Origin: Rheinheimera hassiensis
GTDB lineage: Bacteria > Pseudomonadota > Gammaproteobacteria > Enterobacterales > Alteromonadaceae
Length of the DNA: 64,000 bases
NCBI RefSeq assembly: GCF_022436675.1
Contig: NZ_JAKUJZ010000012.1
Span: 1 to 64,000, forward strand
Reading direction: 5' to 3'
Made by a program: the position numbers and the translations under genes. Every line of letters starts with the position of its first letter. Position 1 is the stretch's first letter. A model generated the notes under the pieces. That model saw nothing but the letters and a program-made list of their open reading frames with translations, did no database searches and was not told the DNA's origin. Below are positions 10,261 through 20,891 of the stretch, one piece after another.

Positions 10261-11124
10261 TTAGCCTACAGCTGCCGCACCTGCGACGATCTCGCTAAGC
10301 TCCTGGGTAATCGCGGCCTGACGTGCTTTGTTATAAACAAGCTTCAGGTCGTCCATCAGGTTACCGGCGTTGTCGGTTGCAGCCTTCATGGCTACCATCC
10401 GCGCAGCGTGCTCACTGGCAGAGTTCTCTACCACGCCCTGATAAACTTGCGATTCGACGAAACGGTCTAACAACATATCGATGATAGGTTGTGGGTCCGG
10501 CTCGTACAGGTAATCCCAGTTATGCTCTTTTTGTGCAATGTCTGCTTTTGGCAAAGGTAAGAGTTGATCGATCACTGGCTCTTGTTTCATGGTATTGACA
10601 AACTTGTTGTACACCAGAAATAAGCGGTCAATCCGGCCTTCGTTAAATGCATTAAGCATCACTTTTACCGAACCAAGCACATCAGCCAAACGTGGTACGT
10701 CACCTGAACCCGCCTGTTGCGCGACTACCTTACCACCGAAACGCTTAAAGAACGTTGTAGCCTTATTACCGATAACGGCAAACTGGGCATCAACGCCTTT
10801 GTCTTTCCAGCTTTTCAGCGCAAGGGCAACTTTCTTAAACTCGTTGGTATTCAGGCCACCGCAAAGACCACGATCAGTAGAAATGATAATGTAACCAACC
10901 CGTTTTACCTCACGCTCCGCTAAATACGGATGGCGGTATTCCAGGCTGCCATTAGCAACGTTACCGATCACTTTGCGCATACCTTCAGCGTATGGGCGTG
11001 TTGCAGCTACACGGTCCTGCGCTTTGCGCATTTTGCTGACCGCAACTTTTTCCATAGCACTGGTGATCTTGCGAGTATTATTAATACTCCCGATCTTACT
11101 TTTTATCTCTTTACCACCGGCCAT
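10261..11124 (-). CDS. atpG: ATP synthase F1 gamma subunit
   Basis: Rotating shaft of F1. 287 residues with the conserved N-terminal helix ([24 protein letters not shown]), the central [11 protein letters not shown] motif, and the conserved C-terminal helix ([18 protein letters not shown]-like). Located between atpA and atpD as usual. Confidence 0.97.
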   Translation of the reverse strand: MAGGKEIKSKIGSINNTRKITSAMEKVAVSKMRKAQDRVAATRPYAEGMRKVIGNVANGSLEYRHPYLAEREVKRVGYIIISTDRGLCGGLNTNEFKKVALALKSWKDKGVDAQFAVIGNKATTFFKRFGGKVVAQQAGSGDVPRLADVLGSVKVMLNAFNEGRIDRLFLVYNKFVNTMKQEPVIDQLLPLPKADIAQKEHNWDYLYEPDPQPIIDMLLDRFVESQVYQGVVENSASEHAARMVAMKAATDNAGNLMDDLKLVYNKARQAAITQELSEIVAGAAAVG

Positions 11125-11176
11125 GACTGTATCTCCGATTCATTCAACGAATGGGGTGGCACGCCACCCGCATTGA

Positions 11177-12718
11177 TTACCAGCTCTGAGTTGCCTTGAA
11201 TTTATCAATAGCAGCTTTGAACGTAGACTCGATTTGGTCGTTGTAGTTACCGGTTTTGTCGATATCAGCCATCAGCTCAGCGTGTTCAGCTCGCATGAAA
11301 GCAATGATGCCGGCTTCAAAATCAAGGATTTTGGCCACATCTACGTCTTTCATAAAGCCTTTTTCGATAGCGAAAATAGACACACCCATATCGGCTACAG
11401 ACATCGGGCTGTACTGCAGCTGTTTCATCAGCTCAGTAACCTTTTGGCCGTGCTCTAACTGGGCGCGGGTCGCTTCGTCAAGATCAGACGCAAACTGGGC
11501 GAACGCCGCAAGTTCTGAGTACTGCGCTAACGCCAGACGAATACCACCACCTAATTTCTTGATGATCTTAGTTTGCGCTGCACCACCTACCCGCGATACC
11601 GAAATACCCGCGTTCACCGCAGGACGGATACCGGCGTTGAATAAGTCAGTTTCTAAGAAGATCTGACCATCAGTAATCGAAATTACGTTAGTAGGTACGA
11701 ACGCAGATACGTCGCCAGCCTGAGTTTCAATAATTGGCAGTGCGGTTAACGAACCGGTTTTACCTTTTACTTCACCGTTGGTGTATTTTTCTACGTAGTC
11801 GGCGTTAACGCGTGATGCGCGTTCCAGCAAACGAGAGTGTAAATAGAATACGTCACCCGGGTAAGCTTCACGGCCTGGTGGACGACGTAACAGTAACGAG
11901 ATTTGACGGTAAGCTACAGCTTGCTTAGACAAATCATCGTATACAATCAGCGCATCTTCACCGCGGTCACGGAAGTATTCGCCCATGGTACAGCCTGAGT
12001 ATGGTGCCAGGAACTGCAGTGCAGCCGCTTCTGATGCAGACGCTACCACAACGATAGTGTGCGCCAGGGCGCCGTGCTCTTCCAGCTTGCGTACTACGTT
12101 GGCGATAGTAGAGGCTTTTTGGCCTACAGCAACGTAGACACACTTAACGCCGGTGCCTTTCTGGTTGATGATAGCATCGATAGCCAGTGCCGTTTTACCG
12201 GTCTGACGGTCACCGATCAGCAACTCACGCTGACCACGACCGATAGGGATCATCGCATCAACCGACTTATAACCGGTTTGCATTGGCTGATCTACCGACT
12301 GACGTTCGATAACGCCAGGAGCGATTTTCTCTACCGGCTCAAAGCCAGCAGCTTCAATCGGACCTTTACCGTCGATAGGTGCACCTAAGGTGTTAACCAC
12401 ACGGCCTAATAACGCCGGGCCAACTGGTACTTCTAAAATACGGCCGGTGCTTTTTACTTTAGTGCCTTCGGTTAAGTCCGCGTACGGGCCCATAACTACA
12501 GCACCAACTGAGTTGCGCTCTAAGTTCAGCGCGATAGCGTAGCGATTGCCAGGAAGCTCAATCATCTCGCCTTGCATACAATCCGCAAGACCATTGATAC
12601 GAATAATACCGTCTGTTACCTGAACGATAGTACCTTCGTTACGAGCTTCACTGACCACTTCGAACTGAGCAATACGACTCTTGATCAGTTCTGATATTTC
12701 AGTGGAATTCAGTTGCAT
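11177..12718 (-). CDS. atpA: ATP synthase F1 alpha subunit
   Basis: Non-catalytic nucleotide-binding subunit of F1, 513 residues, the normal bacterial length. Walker A GDRQTGKT (about 169-176), the arginine finger region [10 protein letters not shown] (about 372-381), and the conserved N-terminus ([12 protein letters not shown]). The gene is 14 bp downstream of atpH and shows no anomalies. Confidence 0.98.
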   Translation of the reverse strand: MQLNSTEISELIKSRIAQFEVVSEARNEGTIVQVTDGIIRINGLADCMQGEMIELPGNRYAIALNLERNSVGAVVMGPYADLTEGTKVKSTGRILEVPVGPALLGRVVNTLGAPIDGKGPIEAAGFEPVEKIAPGVIERQSVDQPMQTGYKSVDAMIPIGRGQRELLIGDRQTGKTALAIDAIINQKGTGVKCVYVAVGQKASTIANVVRKLEEHGALAHTIVVVASASEAAALQFLAPYSGCTMGEYFRDRGEDALIVYDDLSKQAVAYRQISLLLRRPPGREAYPGDVFYLHSRLLERASRVNADYVEKYTNGEVKGKTGSLTALPIIETQAGDVSAFVPTNVISITDGQIFLETDLFNAGIRPAVNAGISVSRVGGAAQTKIIKKLGGGIRLALAQYSELAAFAQFASDLDEATRAQLEHGQKVTELMKQLQYSPMSVADMGVSIFAIEKGFMKDVDVAKILDFEAGIIAFMRAEHAELMADIDKTGNYNDQIESTFKAAIDKFKATQSW

Positions 12719-12732
12719 TCTCTGTTCCCCAA

Positions 12733-13266
12733 TTATGACTGCAGCGCAGTTGCTAAGCGATCCAGCTTACCGCGGATCGAGCCATCAATAACCATGTCAC
12801 CTGCTTTGATCAGCATGCCGCCAACCACTGCAGGATCTTCGCTACAGTTCAATTTAACTTTGCGTGCCAAACGTTGCGATAATGCTGTGGCCAGCTTGTC
12901 TTGTTGTGCTTTGGAAAGCTTGGTAGCAGAAACCACAGTAACGTCGATTTCTTTTTCAAACTCAGCTTTAAGCGTAACAAAGGCAGCTAACACTTCAGGC
13001 AACGCCAACAAGCGATGATTTTCTGCCATCACTTTAATAAAGTTCTGGCCGTGCTCATTGAGTTGCTCACCACATACCTGAATAAACAGACCGGCCTGCT
13101 TATCAGCAGCGCCGTTGGCGCTTAAATAAGCGCCAACCTGGTCGTTCTTTGCTACTTCAGCAGCAAAGGCCAACATCTGTAGCCAGGCGTCTAACGCTTT
13201 TTGCTCAACCGCAAAATCGAAAGCCGCTTTGGCGTAAGGACGAGCAATATTAGTCAAATCAGACAT
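12733..13266 (-). CDS. atpH: ATP synthase F1 delta subunit
   Basis: Peripheral-stalk subunit joining F1 to the b subunits; 177 residues. It opens with the family's [12 protein letters not shown] signature and ends with the conserved [20 protein letters not shown] segment. 12 bp after atpF. Confidence 0.97.
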   Translation of the reverse strand: MSDLTNIARPYAKAAFDFAVEQKALDAWLQMLAFAAEVAKNDQVGAYLSANGAADKQAGLFIQVCGEQLNEHGQNFIKVMAENHRLLALPEVLAAFVTLKAEFEKEIDVTVVSATKLSKAQQDKLATALSQRLARKVKLNCSEDPAVVGGMLIKAGDMVIDGSIRGKLDRLATALQS

Positions 13267-13278
13267 AGCTCTTCCTCA

Positions 13279-13749
13279 TTACAGTTCTTGAACCAGTTTT
13301 TCCAGAATGTCGCTGTGAGCAGCTTCATCAATAGACCGTTGCAGAATTTTTTCTGCGCCGGCTACCGCTAATGCAGCAACTTGCTTGCGCAGCTCTTCGC
13401 GTAAGCGATTACGCTCAGCTTCCAGTTCTGCTCTGCCAATGGCCAGAATGTTTTCACGTTCGGCGTTGGCTTTGTGCACGGCTTCATCCAGCATTTTGGC
13501 TTCGCGTTTTTTCGCTTGCTCAATAATGTCTGCTGCCTGCGCTTTAGCATCTTTTAACTGATCTTTGGCTTTGTCCTGAGCTAGTGCCAGGTCTTTTTCT
13601 GCCCGATCAGAAGCGGCTAAACCGTCAGCAATTTTCTTCTGGCGCGCTTCGATCGCATTGATCAACGGCGGCCAAACAAATTTCATACAGAACAGCACGA
13701 ACACCGCAAATGCGATTAATTCGCCGATCAGAGTGGCGTTTAAATTCAC
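13279..13749 (-). CDS. atpF: ATP synthase Fo b subunit
   Basis: Stator subunit of 156 residues: one N-terminal membrane helix ([25 protein letters not shown]) followed by a long charged, alanine-rich dimerising helix (residues about 30-150). Lies between atpE and atpH in standard order. Confidence 0.97.
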   Translation of the reverse strand: MNLNATLIGELIAFAVFVLFCMKFVWPPLINAIEARQKKIADGLAASDRAEKDLALAQDKAKDQLKDAKAQAADIIEQAKKREAKMLDEAVHKANAERENILAIGRAELEAERNRLREELRKQVAALAVAGAEKILQRSIDEAAHSDILEKLVQEL

Positions 13750-13798
13750 GACCGCTCCTCCTTAGTTAACAGTTGTTCGGAATAACACAAACCTTCAA

Positions 13799-14068
<270 letters not shown>

Positions 14069-14077
14069 TTAAAAAAA

Positions 14078-14941
<864 letters not shown>

Positions 14942-14952
14942 TCATCCCATTG

Positions 14953-15333
14953 TTAATGTTTAAAAAAAACTGGTGCTGTCCATTGTGCTAACAGCGTAAG
15001 CAGAAAACCGGTTAAAAATATCTCAGGTACCGGTTGTTGCTGCGTAAATACGACGGCCAAAAGCACAGCGGTTAATATTAATTTTAGTGACTGCCCCCGC
15101 ATAAAGGCTGCCAATACTGCATTTGCGTTATGTAATGCACTGTAACGAAACGCAAAAAACACAAATACACAATTTGGTATTACGGCAACCAAGCCACCTT
15201 TAAAGGCGGATTTGGCTGCTGCTGCATCGGCAGCTAAAAAAAAAGCCAGTGCGATAACCCCGGCTACTGCAAGCTGGCACAGTACCAGCTTATAAGCTGA
15301 TTTGCGCGCCAACGCCGCATTTTGATCAGTCAT
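14953..15333 (-). CDS. atpI: ATP synthase protein I
   Basis: Small inner-membrane protein (126 residues, four membrane segments) that assists c-ring/Mg2+ handling in other bacteria and is non-essential for ATP synthase. I place the start at the ATG at 15333 (MTDQNAALARKS) because a GGGGGA ribosome site lies just upstream of it; that same sequence would be inside the coding region if the in-frame ATG 21 bp further upstream were used. First gene of the atp operon. Confidence 0.9.
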   Translation of the reverse strand: MTDQNAALARKSAYKLVLCQLAVAGVIALAFFLAADAAAAKSAFKGGLVAVIPNCVFVFFAFRYSALHNANAVLAAFMRGQSLKLILTAVLLAVVFTQQQPVPEIFLTGFLLTLLAQWTAPVFFKH

Positions 15334-15383
15334 TGTTTGTCCCCCTGAAATCACCCGTGAAGGGGGTATGAAAAACTTGCGAA

Positions 15384-15411
15384 AGTATACTTATCTGCCT
15401 TTAATTTGCAA
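15384..15411 (-). promoter_or_regulatory. atp operon promoter
   Basis: On the minus strand TTGCAA (15406-15411) and TATACT (15384-15389) are separated by 16 bp, about 50 bp upstream of the atpI start and immediately after the parB terminator. Confidence 0.7.
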
Positions 15412-15412
15412 C

Positions 15413-15433
15413 AAAAAGCGGTGCAAGCACCGC
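15413..15433 (-). terminator. parB terminator
   Basis: GCGGTGC, AA loop, GCACCGC with a five-T run on the minus strand (15413-15417), 33 bp after the parB stop. It closes the mnmG-rsmG-parA-parB transcript. Confidence 0.85.
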
Positions 15434-15465
15434 GATAGTACAGATATCTGGTACATTTTGGTGCA

Positions 15466-16341
15466 TTAATGCTCAGCGACGTTCAACTTATTTATAATAC
15501 CGTCTAACTCATCCAGACTACTGTAAGCAATTTCCAGCTTACCTTTGCCTTTGTTGTTGTAACTTATCTGCACTGGTGCAGCAAAACGCTCGCTTAAGCG
15601 TTGCTCCAGCGCCAGTACATCCGGATCACGCGGTTTTTCTGCTACTGCAGGTTTAGGTTCTAAAATCCGTCGTACTAAATTCTCAGTTTCGCGCACCGTA
15701 AGCTGTTTTGCTGCCACTAAACGCGCCGCATCAGATTGCTCAGCATCTTTTAATGCCAATAAGGCCCGGGCATGGCCCATTTCAATATCGCCGTGCTCGA
15801 GCAACAGCTTTACATCATCATTTAACTGATTAAGGCGCAATAAATTGGTGACCGAAGCACGGGATTTACCCACAGCATCGGCCACTTGCTGGTGGGTCAA
15901 AGCAAATTCAGTCAGTAAGCGATCCAGCGCCACCGCTTCTTCCATCGCGTTTAAATCTTCGCGCTGAATATTTTCAATCAGTGCAATAGCGACAGCGGCT
16001 TCGTCCGGTACATCTTTAACAATACAGGGTACTTCAGCCAGCTGAGCTAACTGGCTGGCACGCCAACGCCGTTCACCGGCGATAATTTCGAACTTATCTT
16101 GTGCCAGTGGCCGCACTACTATTGGCTGAATAATACCCTGAGCGCGGATAGAACTGGCTAAATCTTCCAGTGCTTCCTGCGACATATCTTTACGTGGCTG
16201 GTATTTGCCCGGCACCAGAAACTCAACCGGCAGCTGTTGCAGCGCGCTGGCTGTAGTCGTGGCGGTATCACTGTTACTGGTTCTGTTGGACGTAAGTAAG
16301 GCATCCAGACCCCGGCCCAGGCCGCGTTTCTTTACCGACAT
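15466..16341 (-). CDS. parB: Chromosome partitioning protein ParB
   Basis: Binds parS sites, spreads on DNA and loads SMC for origin segregation. 291 residues: N-terminal KRGLGRGLDALL motif for ParA contact; ParB/Srx CTPase domain with the GERRWRAS motif (about 90-97) and ENIQRED (about 122-128); central HTH (LTHQQVADAVGKSRASVTNLLRL); C-terminal dimerisation domain ending in the IAYSSLDELDGIINKL region. Three parS-like sites are present in this window. 30 bp downstream of parA. Confidence 0.97.
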   Translation of the reverse strand: MSVKKRGLGRGLDALLTSNRTSNSDTATTTASALQQLPVEFLVPGKYQPRKDMSQEALEDLASSIRAQGIIQPIVVRPLAQDKFEIIAGERRWRASQLAQLAEVPCIVKDVPDEAAVAIALIENIQREDLNAMEEAVALDRLLTEFALTHQQVADAVGKSRASVTNLLRLNQLNDDVKLLLEHGDIEMGHARALLALKDAEQSDAARLVAAKQLTVRETENLVRRILEPKPAVAEKPRDPDVLALEQRLSERFAAPVQISYNNKGKGKLEIAYSSLDELDGIINKLNVAEH

Positions 16342-16370
16342 GCTAAATAGCTTCCCTAAAATTATTCAGA

Positions 16371-17165
16371 TCAGACAGAGGTAGTGCTGTTAACCGTTTT
16401 TTTATCAGCCCGGCGTAGCATTTCGCCCGCCAACGCCAGATACGCTTTAGCCCCGGTTGAGCTTTTATCGTAATACATTACCGGTGCACCAAAACTGGGC
16501 GCTTCAGCCAACCTTACATTGCGCGGAATCACCGCGCGGTAAACCTTGTCACCAAAATGTTGTTTTAACTGTTCCGAAACATCATTTGCCAGACGATTGC
16601 GCGGATCGTACATGGTTCTTAATATACCTTCGATCTTTAACTCAGGATTAACCGCAGCAGCAAGCTGATTAATGGTATCAACCAACGCCGTTAAGCCTTC
16701 CAGCGCAAAGTATTCGCACTGCATCGGTACAAGCACGGTATCAGCAGCGGCCATGGCATTTACAGTAAGCATATTCAGTGACGGTGGGCAGTCGATAAAA
16801 ATAAAGTCGTAACTGTTGCGGTAATCTTTCAGCGCGTTGCGCAAACGCAGTTCTCGGGCAAACACATTCATTAAACGCACTTCTGCGGCGGTAAGATCAG
16901 AGTTTGCCGCAACCAGGTGATAACCACCGGCGGTTTCTTTTACCAGTACGTCAACCAGCGGTTTTTCATCAACCAGTAAATCATAGGCGGTGGCCGGCAG
17001 GCTATATTTATCTACGCCGCTGCCCATGGTGGCATTGCCTTGCGGATCAAGATCGATCAATAGCACCTTGCGCTTGGTCGCAGCCAGTGAGGCAGCCAGA
17101 TTCACTGCCGTAGTGGTTTTACCAACACCACCTTTCTGATTAGCTATTGCGATCACTTTCGCCAC
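16371..17165 (-). CDS. parA: Chromosome partitioning ATPase ParA (Soj type)
   Basis: Walker-type ATPase that drives ParB-parS segregation. 264 residues with the deviant Walker A KGGVGKTT (about 11-18), Walker A' LLIDLDPQGNAT (about 35-46), and Walker B FIFIDCPPSL. Short, lacking an N-terminal HTH, so the chromosomal class (type Ib-like), which also fits its place beside rsmG and oriC. Confidence 0.97.
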   Translation of the reverse strand: MAKVIAIANQKGGVGKTTTAVNLAASLAATKRKVLLIDLDPQGNATMGSGVDKYSLPATAYDLLVDEKPLVDVLVKETAGGYHLVAANSDLTAAEVRLMNVFARELRLRNALKDYRNSYDFIFIDCPPSLNMLTVNAMAAADTVLVPMQCEYFALEGLTALVDTINQLAAAVNPELKIEGILRTMYDPRNRLANDVSEQLKQHFGDKVYRAVIPRNVRLAEAPSFGAPVMYYDKSSTGAKAYLALAGEMLRRADKKTVNSTTSV

Positions 17166-17184
17166 AAGATGTCCTCGTTATCAG

Positions 17185-17802
17185 TTAGCAGGGGTTCAGT
17201 ATTACCAAATGCCGTTGTGCTTGCAACTGCGGTACAACAAGAGGCTGAACGGAGGCTACTTTAACAAAATCGGGCAAAGCTGCAATTTCTTCTTGTACTG
17301 CAGCACCTTTCATGGCGAAAAAGCAACCGTTTGTCGCGGGTAAATGCCGACACCAGCTGAGCATATCATTGATTGAAGCAAATGCCCGGCTTATTACACC
17401 ATCGTAGCCTTGTTCGGGCTGATGTTCTTCAACCCGGCTTTGCAACGGCTGAATATTAGCCAGTTTCAGCTGTAATTTAACCTGATTTAAAAACCGGATA
17501 CGTTTGCCCAGACTATCTAGCAGGGTAAAGTGTTTATCCGGGTAATAAATAGCCAGCAACACGCCTGGTAACCCTGGGCCTGTACCCACATCGATAAAGC
17601 GCTCACCGGTTAAAAACGGTGCAACCACTAAACTGTCCATTACGTGCTTGATCAGCATTTCTTCAGGGTTACGCACTGAAGTCAGGTTATAAGCACTGTT
17701 CCATTTATCCAGTAACTGCACATAAGCGACACATTGTTGCAACTGCTGTTCAGACAGCGTCAGGCTGGTTTGCGCTACCAGCACCCTAAGTTTTTCTAAC
17801 AT
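17185..17802 (-). CDS. rsmG: 16S rRNA (guanine-527-N7)-methyltransferase
   Basis: SAM-dependent methyltransferase of 16S rRNA G527. 205 residues with the SAM motif [17 protein letters not shown] (about 65-81), preceded by the family's [20 protein letters not shown] segment. Between mnmG (18 bp gap) and parA. Confidence 0.97.
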   Translation of the reverse strand: MLEKLRVLVAQTSLTLSEQQLQQCVAYVQLLDKWNSAYNLTSVRNPEEMLIKHVMDSLVVAPFLTGERFIDVGTGPGLPGVLLAIYYPDKHFTLLDSLGKRIRFLNQVKLQLKLANIQPLQSRVEEHQPEQGYDGVISRAFASINDMLSWCRHLPATNGCFFAMKGAAVQEEIAALPDFVKVASVQPLVVPQLQAQRHLVILNPC

Positions 17803-17820
17803 CGTGATCCTTAAGCTGGC

Positions 17821-19710
17821 TTAGGCTGATTTTCGCAGTAACCCTTGTTTTTTTAAGTAAACCAGCAGTAATGATATCGCCGCCGGAGTAATACCGGAAA
17901 TACGCGATGCCTGGCCGACAGTTTGCGGCTGAGTCTGATTTAGCTTAACGATTACCTCGTTAGATAAACCTCTAACTTGTTTATAATCAAACTGTTGTGG
18001 TAACAAAGTTTGCTCGTTGCGCTGCTGTTTCGCAATTTCATCTTGTTGACGGTGAATATAACCTTCGTATTTGATCTGAATTTCTACCTGCTCAGCAGCG
18101 ACAGGATCTGCCAGGCCTGGGCCCAGATCAGCTATTTGCATCAGATCAACGTAATTAATCTCTGGCCGGCGTACCAGTTCTTCCAGGCTGGCCTCTTTGC
18201 TTAACGGGGTTTTAACTAACGCATTAACGGCTGTCAGCGCAGCATGTTGCGGGTGGATCCAGCTTTGTTTTAACCGCTGCCGTTCCAGCGCAATTCGTTC
18301 CATTTTTTCGTTAAATGCGGCCCAGCGTGCATCATCAACCAGGCCAAGTTCACGGCCTTTTTCCGTTAAGCGTGAATCGGCATTATCTTCGCGCAACATC
18401 AGACGGTATTCAGCACGGCTGGTAAACATGCGGTATGGCTCTTTGGTGCCCATAGTGGTTAAGTCGTCCACCAATACGCCAAGGTAAGCTTGTTCACGCC
18501 CTGGTGACCAGCTGTCTTTATCCTGGCTAAACAGCGACGCATTTAGCCCTGCCAATAAGCCCTGAGCACCGGCTTCTTCGTAACCTGTGGTGCCGTTAAT
18601 CTGGCCGGCAAAAAACAGGCCTTTAATAAATTTGGTTTCCAGGCTGTTTTTCAGATCGCGTGGGTCAAAAAAGTCATATTCAATGGCGTAGCCTGGCCGG
18701 GTGATATGTGCATTTTCCATACCTTTAATTGAGCGCACTATGCTCAGCTGGACATCAAACGGCAGGCTGGTTGATATGCCGTTCGGATACACTTCATGTG
18801 TGGTTAAGCCTTCCGGCTCGATAAAGATCTGATGCTTGTCTTTATCGGCAAAGCGCATAATTTTATCTTCAATTGACGGACAATAGCGTGGGCCAATACC
18901 TTCAATTACTCCTGTGTACATGGGTGATCTGTCCAGATTATTGCGGATCACATCATGGGTGTTTTCATTGGTGTAGGTTATATAACAGGGTATTTGTATT
19001 GGATGATCAGCCTGTTTGCCCATAAACGAAAACACCGGAGTAGGGTTATCACCTGGCTGTGGCTGCATCAGTGAAAAATCTATCGTCCGGGCATCAATAC
19101 GTGGTGGCGTGCCTGTTTTTAAACGATCTACCCGAAATGGCAACTCACGTAAACGTTTTGCCAGTGCGATAGACGGCGGATCGCCTGCTCTGCCGCCTGA
19201 ATGGCTCTGTAAACCAATATGAATTTGGCCACCCAAAAAGGTGCCAACGGTAAGTACTACAGATTTAGCCTTAAACTTTAACCCCATCTGGGTTACTACG
19301 CCGCTAACCTGATCGTTTTCAACCATCAGATCATCACAGGCTTGCTGAAAAATACTTAAATTTGGCTGGTTTTCCAGCATTGTACGAATGGCAGCACGGT
19401 ACAACTGTCGGTCAGCTTGTGCTCTGGTGGCTCTTACCGCCGGGCCTTTAGAGCTGTTTAAAGTGCGAAACTGAATACCACCTTTGTCAGCTGCTATTGC
19501 CATAGCACCGCCTAACGCATCGATTTCTTTAACCAGATGACCTTTGCCAATGCCACCAATAGCCGGATTGCAGGACATTTGTCCTAAGGTTTCAACATTG
19601 TGGGTTAGCAATAATGTTTTACGGCCCATGCGTGCAGCTGCCAGAGCGGCTTCGGTGCCTGCATGGCCACCGCCTACAACGATAACGTCGAATGTCTCTT
19701 GGTACAGCAT
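17821..19710 (-). CDS. mnmG: tRNA uridine-5-carboxymethylaminomethyl modification enzyme, FAD subunit
   Basis: Works with MnmE (encoded at 32.6-34.0 kb here) to install cmnm5U at the tRNA wobble position. 629 residues: FAD-binding [21 protein letters not shown] at the N-terminus, the [22 protein letters not shown] signature (about 47-68), and the C-terminal MnmE/tRNA-binding helical domain. First gene leftward from oriC, as in E. coli gidA. Confidence 0.98.
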   Translation of the reverse strand: MLYQETFDVIVVGGGHAGTEAALAAARMGRKTLLLTHNVETLGQMSCNPAIGGIGKGHLVKEIDALGGAMAIAADKGGIQFRTLNSSKGPAVRATRAQADRQLYRAAIRTMLENQPNLSIFQQACDDLMVENDQVSGVVTQMGLKFKAKSVVLTVGTFLGGQIHIGLQSHSGGRAGDPPSIALAKRLRELPFRVDRLKTGTPPRIDARTIDFSLMQPQPGDNPTPVFSFMGKQADHPIQIPCYITYTNENTHDVIRNNLDRSPMYTGVIEGIGPRYCPSIEDKIMRFADKDKHQIFIEPEGLTTHEVYPNGISTSLPFDVQLSIVRSIKGMENAHITRPGYAIEYDFFDPRDLKNSLETKFIKGLFFAGQINGTTGYEEAGAQGLLAGLNASLFSQDKDSWSPGREQAYLGVLVDDLTTMGTKEPYRMFTSRAEYRLMLREDNADSRLTEKGRELGLVDDARWAAFNEKMERIALERQRLKQSWIHPQHAALTAVNALVKTPLSKEASLEELVRRPEINYVDLMQIADLGPGLADPVAAEQVEIQIKYEGYIHRQQDEIAKQQRNEQTLLPQQFDYKQVRGLSNEVIVKLNQTQPQTVGQASRISGITPAAISLLLVYLKKQGLLRKSA

Positions 19711-19800
19711 AGTTGCCTCAGTATCTGGTTAATCTGTGAAAGTGTTTAAGGGGCGCTATTGTAGCGCGATCCAGGTGTAAGTGGAATGCTGTACCGGGCT

Positions 19801-20100
19801 TAGGATCTTCTAAATTAAATAAGATCTTTTTAGAGATCTTTTTATTATTTTTACTACTAAGGAGCCGGTTTTCAGTGCATAAGCGGATCTTTATAAGAAT
19901 GATCAGAAGCTTACTAAGGATCAGATCCTGTGATCAAGCTAGGATCTGTTGCGGTTGAACCGGTGATCAAAATGGCACTTTATCCACATGTCAGAAAAAT
20001 ATTTTTTTTATATTTAGGATAAATACAGCTTAATAACCGGTTTTACCTATACTTATGCACAGAGTGATTTATTAAATTGTAATTTTGTTGATAACTTGGG
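19801..20100. other. oriC: Chromosomal replication origin oriC (between mnmG and mioC)
   Basis: The 580-bp gene-free stretch 19711-20291 looks like E. coli oriC. The mnmG side has AT-rich 13-mer-like repeats with GATC (GATC at 19804, 19823, 19835, each followed by T-rich tracts). Many GATC sites follow to about 19970. DnaA boxes: TTATCCACA at 19980-19988 (perfect), TTATGCACA at 20053-20061, TTATCAACA on the minus strand at 20086-20094, and TTATGCACT (minus) at 19874-19882. Gene order and orientation (mnmG away from, mioC towards the origin) are those of E. coli. Exact borders are uncertain. Confidence 0.9.
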
Positions 20101-20267
20101 TGTAACTGGATCCTAACGCTTAAAATGCTTTTATCATGGCTTTATCATGCTGATATCAAGACTGTTTGTTAGATTGCCGTTAAGGTAACCACAAGTTGGT
20201 TTTATTGCTGAGGCCAACCTGGGAGAGACTAACGTTATCCTGTTCTTCCTGAGATATACTTGTGTTT

Positions 20268-20293
20268 GCGGGTGCTTGCCACCCGCTTTTTTT
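20268..20293 (+). terminator. Plus-strand intrinsic terminator with no annotated gene in front
   Basis: GCGGGTG (20268-20274), loop CTTGC, CACCCGC (20280-20286), then seven T. The U-tract is on the plus strand, so it would end rightward transcripts coming from the origin side, yet mioC on its right is on the minus strand. A 5' stem GTTGG/CCAAC lies at about 20195-20218, so a short RNA from the origin flank is possible. Confidence 0.65.
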
Positions 20294-20729
20294 ATTGCAG
20301 CGTTTTAATAAAGTCAGGTAGCCAGCGCAGGGCATGTTCCTCTGGTAGTTCGGCATCCTGGGCATCAATTTGCAGTGGCATTAACAAGCATTTTGCCTGC
20401 TGCGTATCTAGTAAACTCGCTATTTTTTCGCCAGCCAGACAAAAAGTATCGTAGGCAGAGTCACCTAAAGTGATCACGGCATAAGAAAGTGTGGTAAGAT
20501 CACGCCGATCTTGTGCTAATTGATCCGCAAAGGGTTGAATATTATCAGGCAGATCTCCTGCGCCATAGGTGGATGTGATCACTAACCAAACCCCGGAAGG
20601 GTTAAGGTGATCCAGTTCGGGTTTCAGATGAAGTGTTGCTTCATAGCCCGCTTGTACCAGTGTTTCAGCAACTTGTTCTGCCACATATTCCGCTGCGCCC
20701 ATTTGGCTGCCAACGAGGATGTCTATCAT
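20292..20729 (-). CDS. mioC: FMN-binding flavodoxin-like protein MioC
   Basis: Short-chain flavodoxin of 145 residues with the FMN phosphate loop (VGSQMGAAEYVAEQVAETL) and flavin-contact loops (STYGAGDLPDN, TLGDSAYDTFC). E. coli MioC sits in the same place and supports biotin synthase; its transcription towards oriC affects initiation in E. coli. Same orientation here. Confidence 0.9.
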   Translation of the reverse strand: MIDILVGSQMGAAEYVAEQVAETLVQAGYEATLHLKPELDHLNPSGVWLVITSTYGAGDLPDNIQPFADQLAQDRRDLTTLSYAVITLGDSAYDTFCLAGEKIASLLDTQQAKCLLMPLQIDAQDAELPEEHALRWLPDFIKTLQ

Positions 20730-20891
20730 GATATGCCTCTTGTCATAAAAATGTTTGGCTATACTACTGGAATAAAATCAGTTAAAGCTATGCTTTGGTC
20801 TGATTTACGTGCTTTTACTGCTCTGCAGGCTAAGTAAAAGCAACAATAGCACTACCACTACGCCTGCGTGTTATTGAGGTTTAAACAACGT

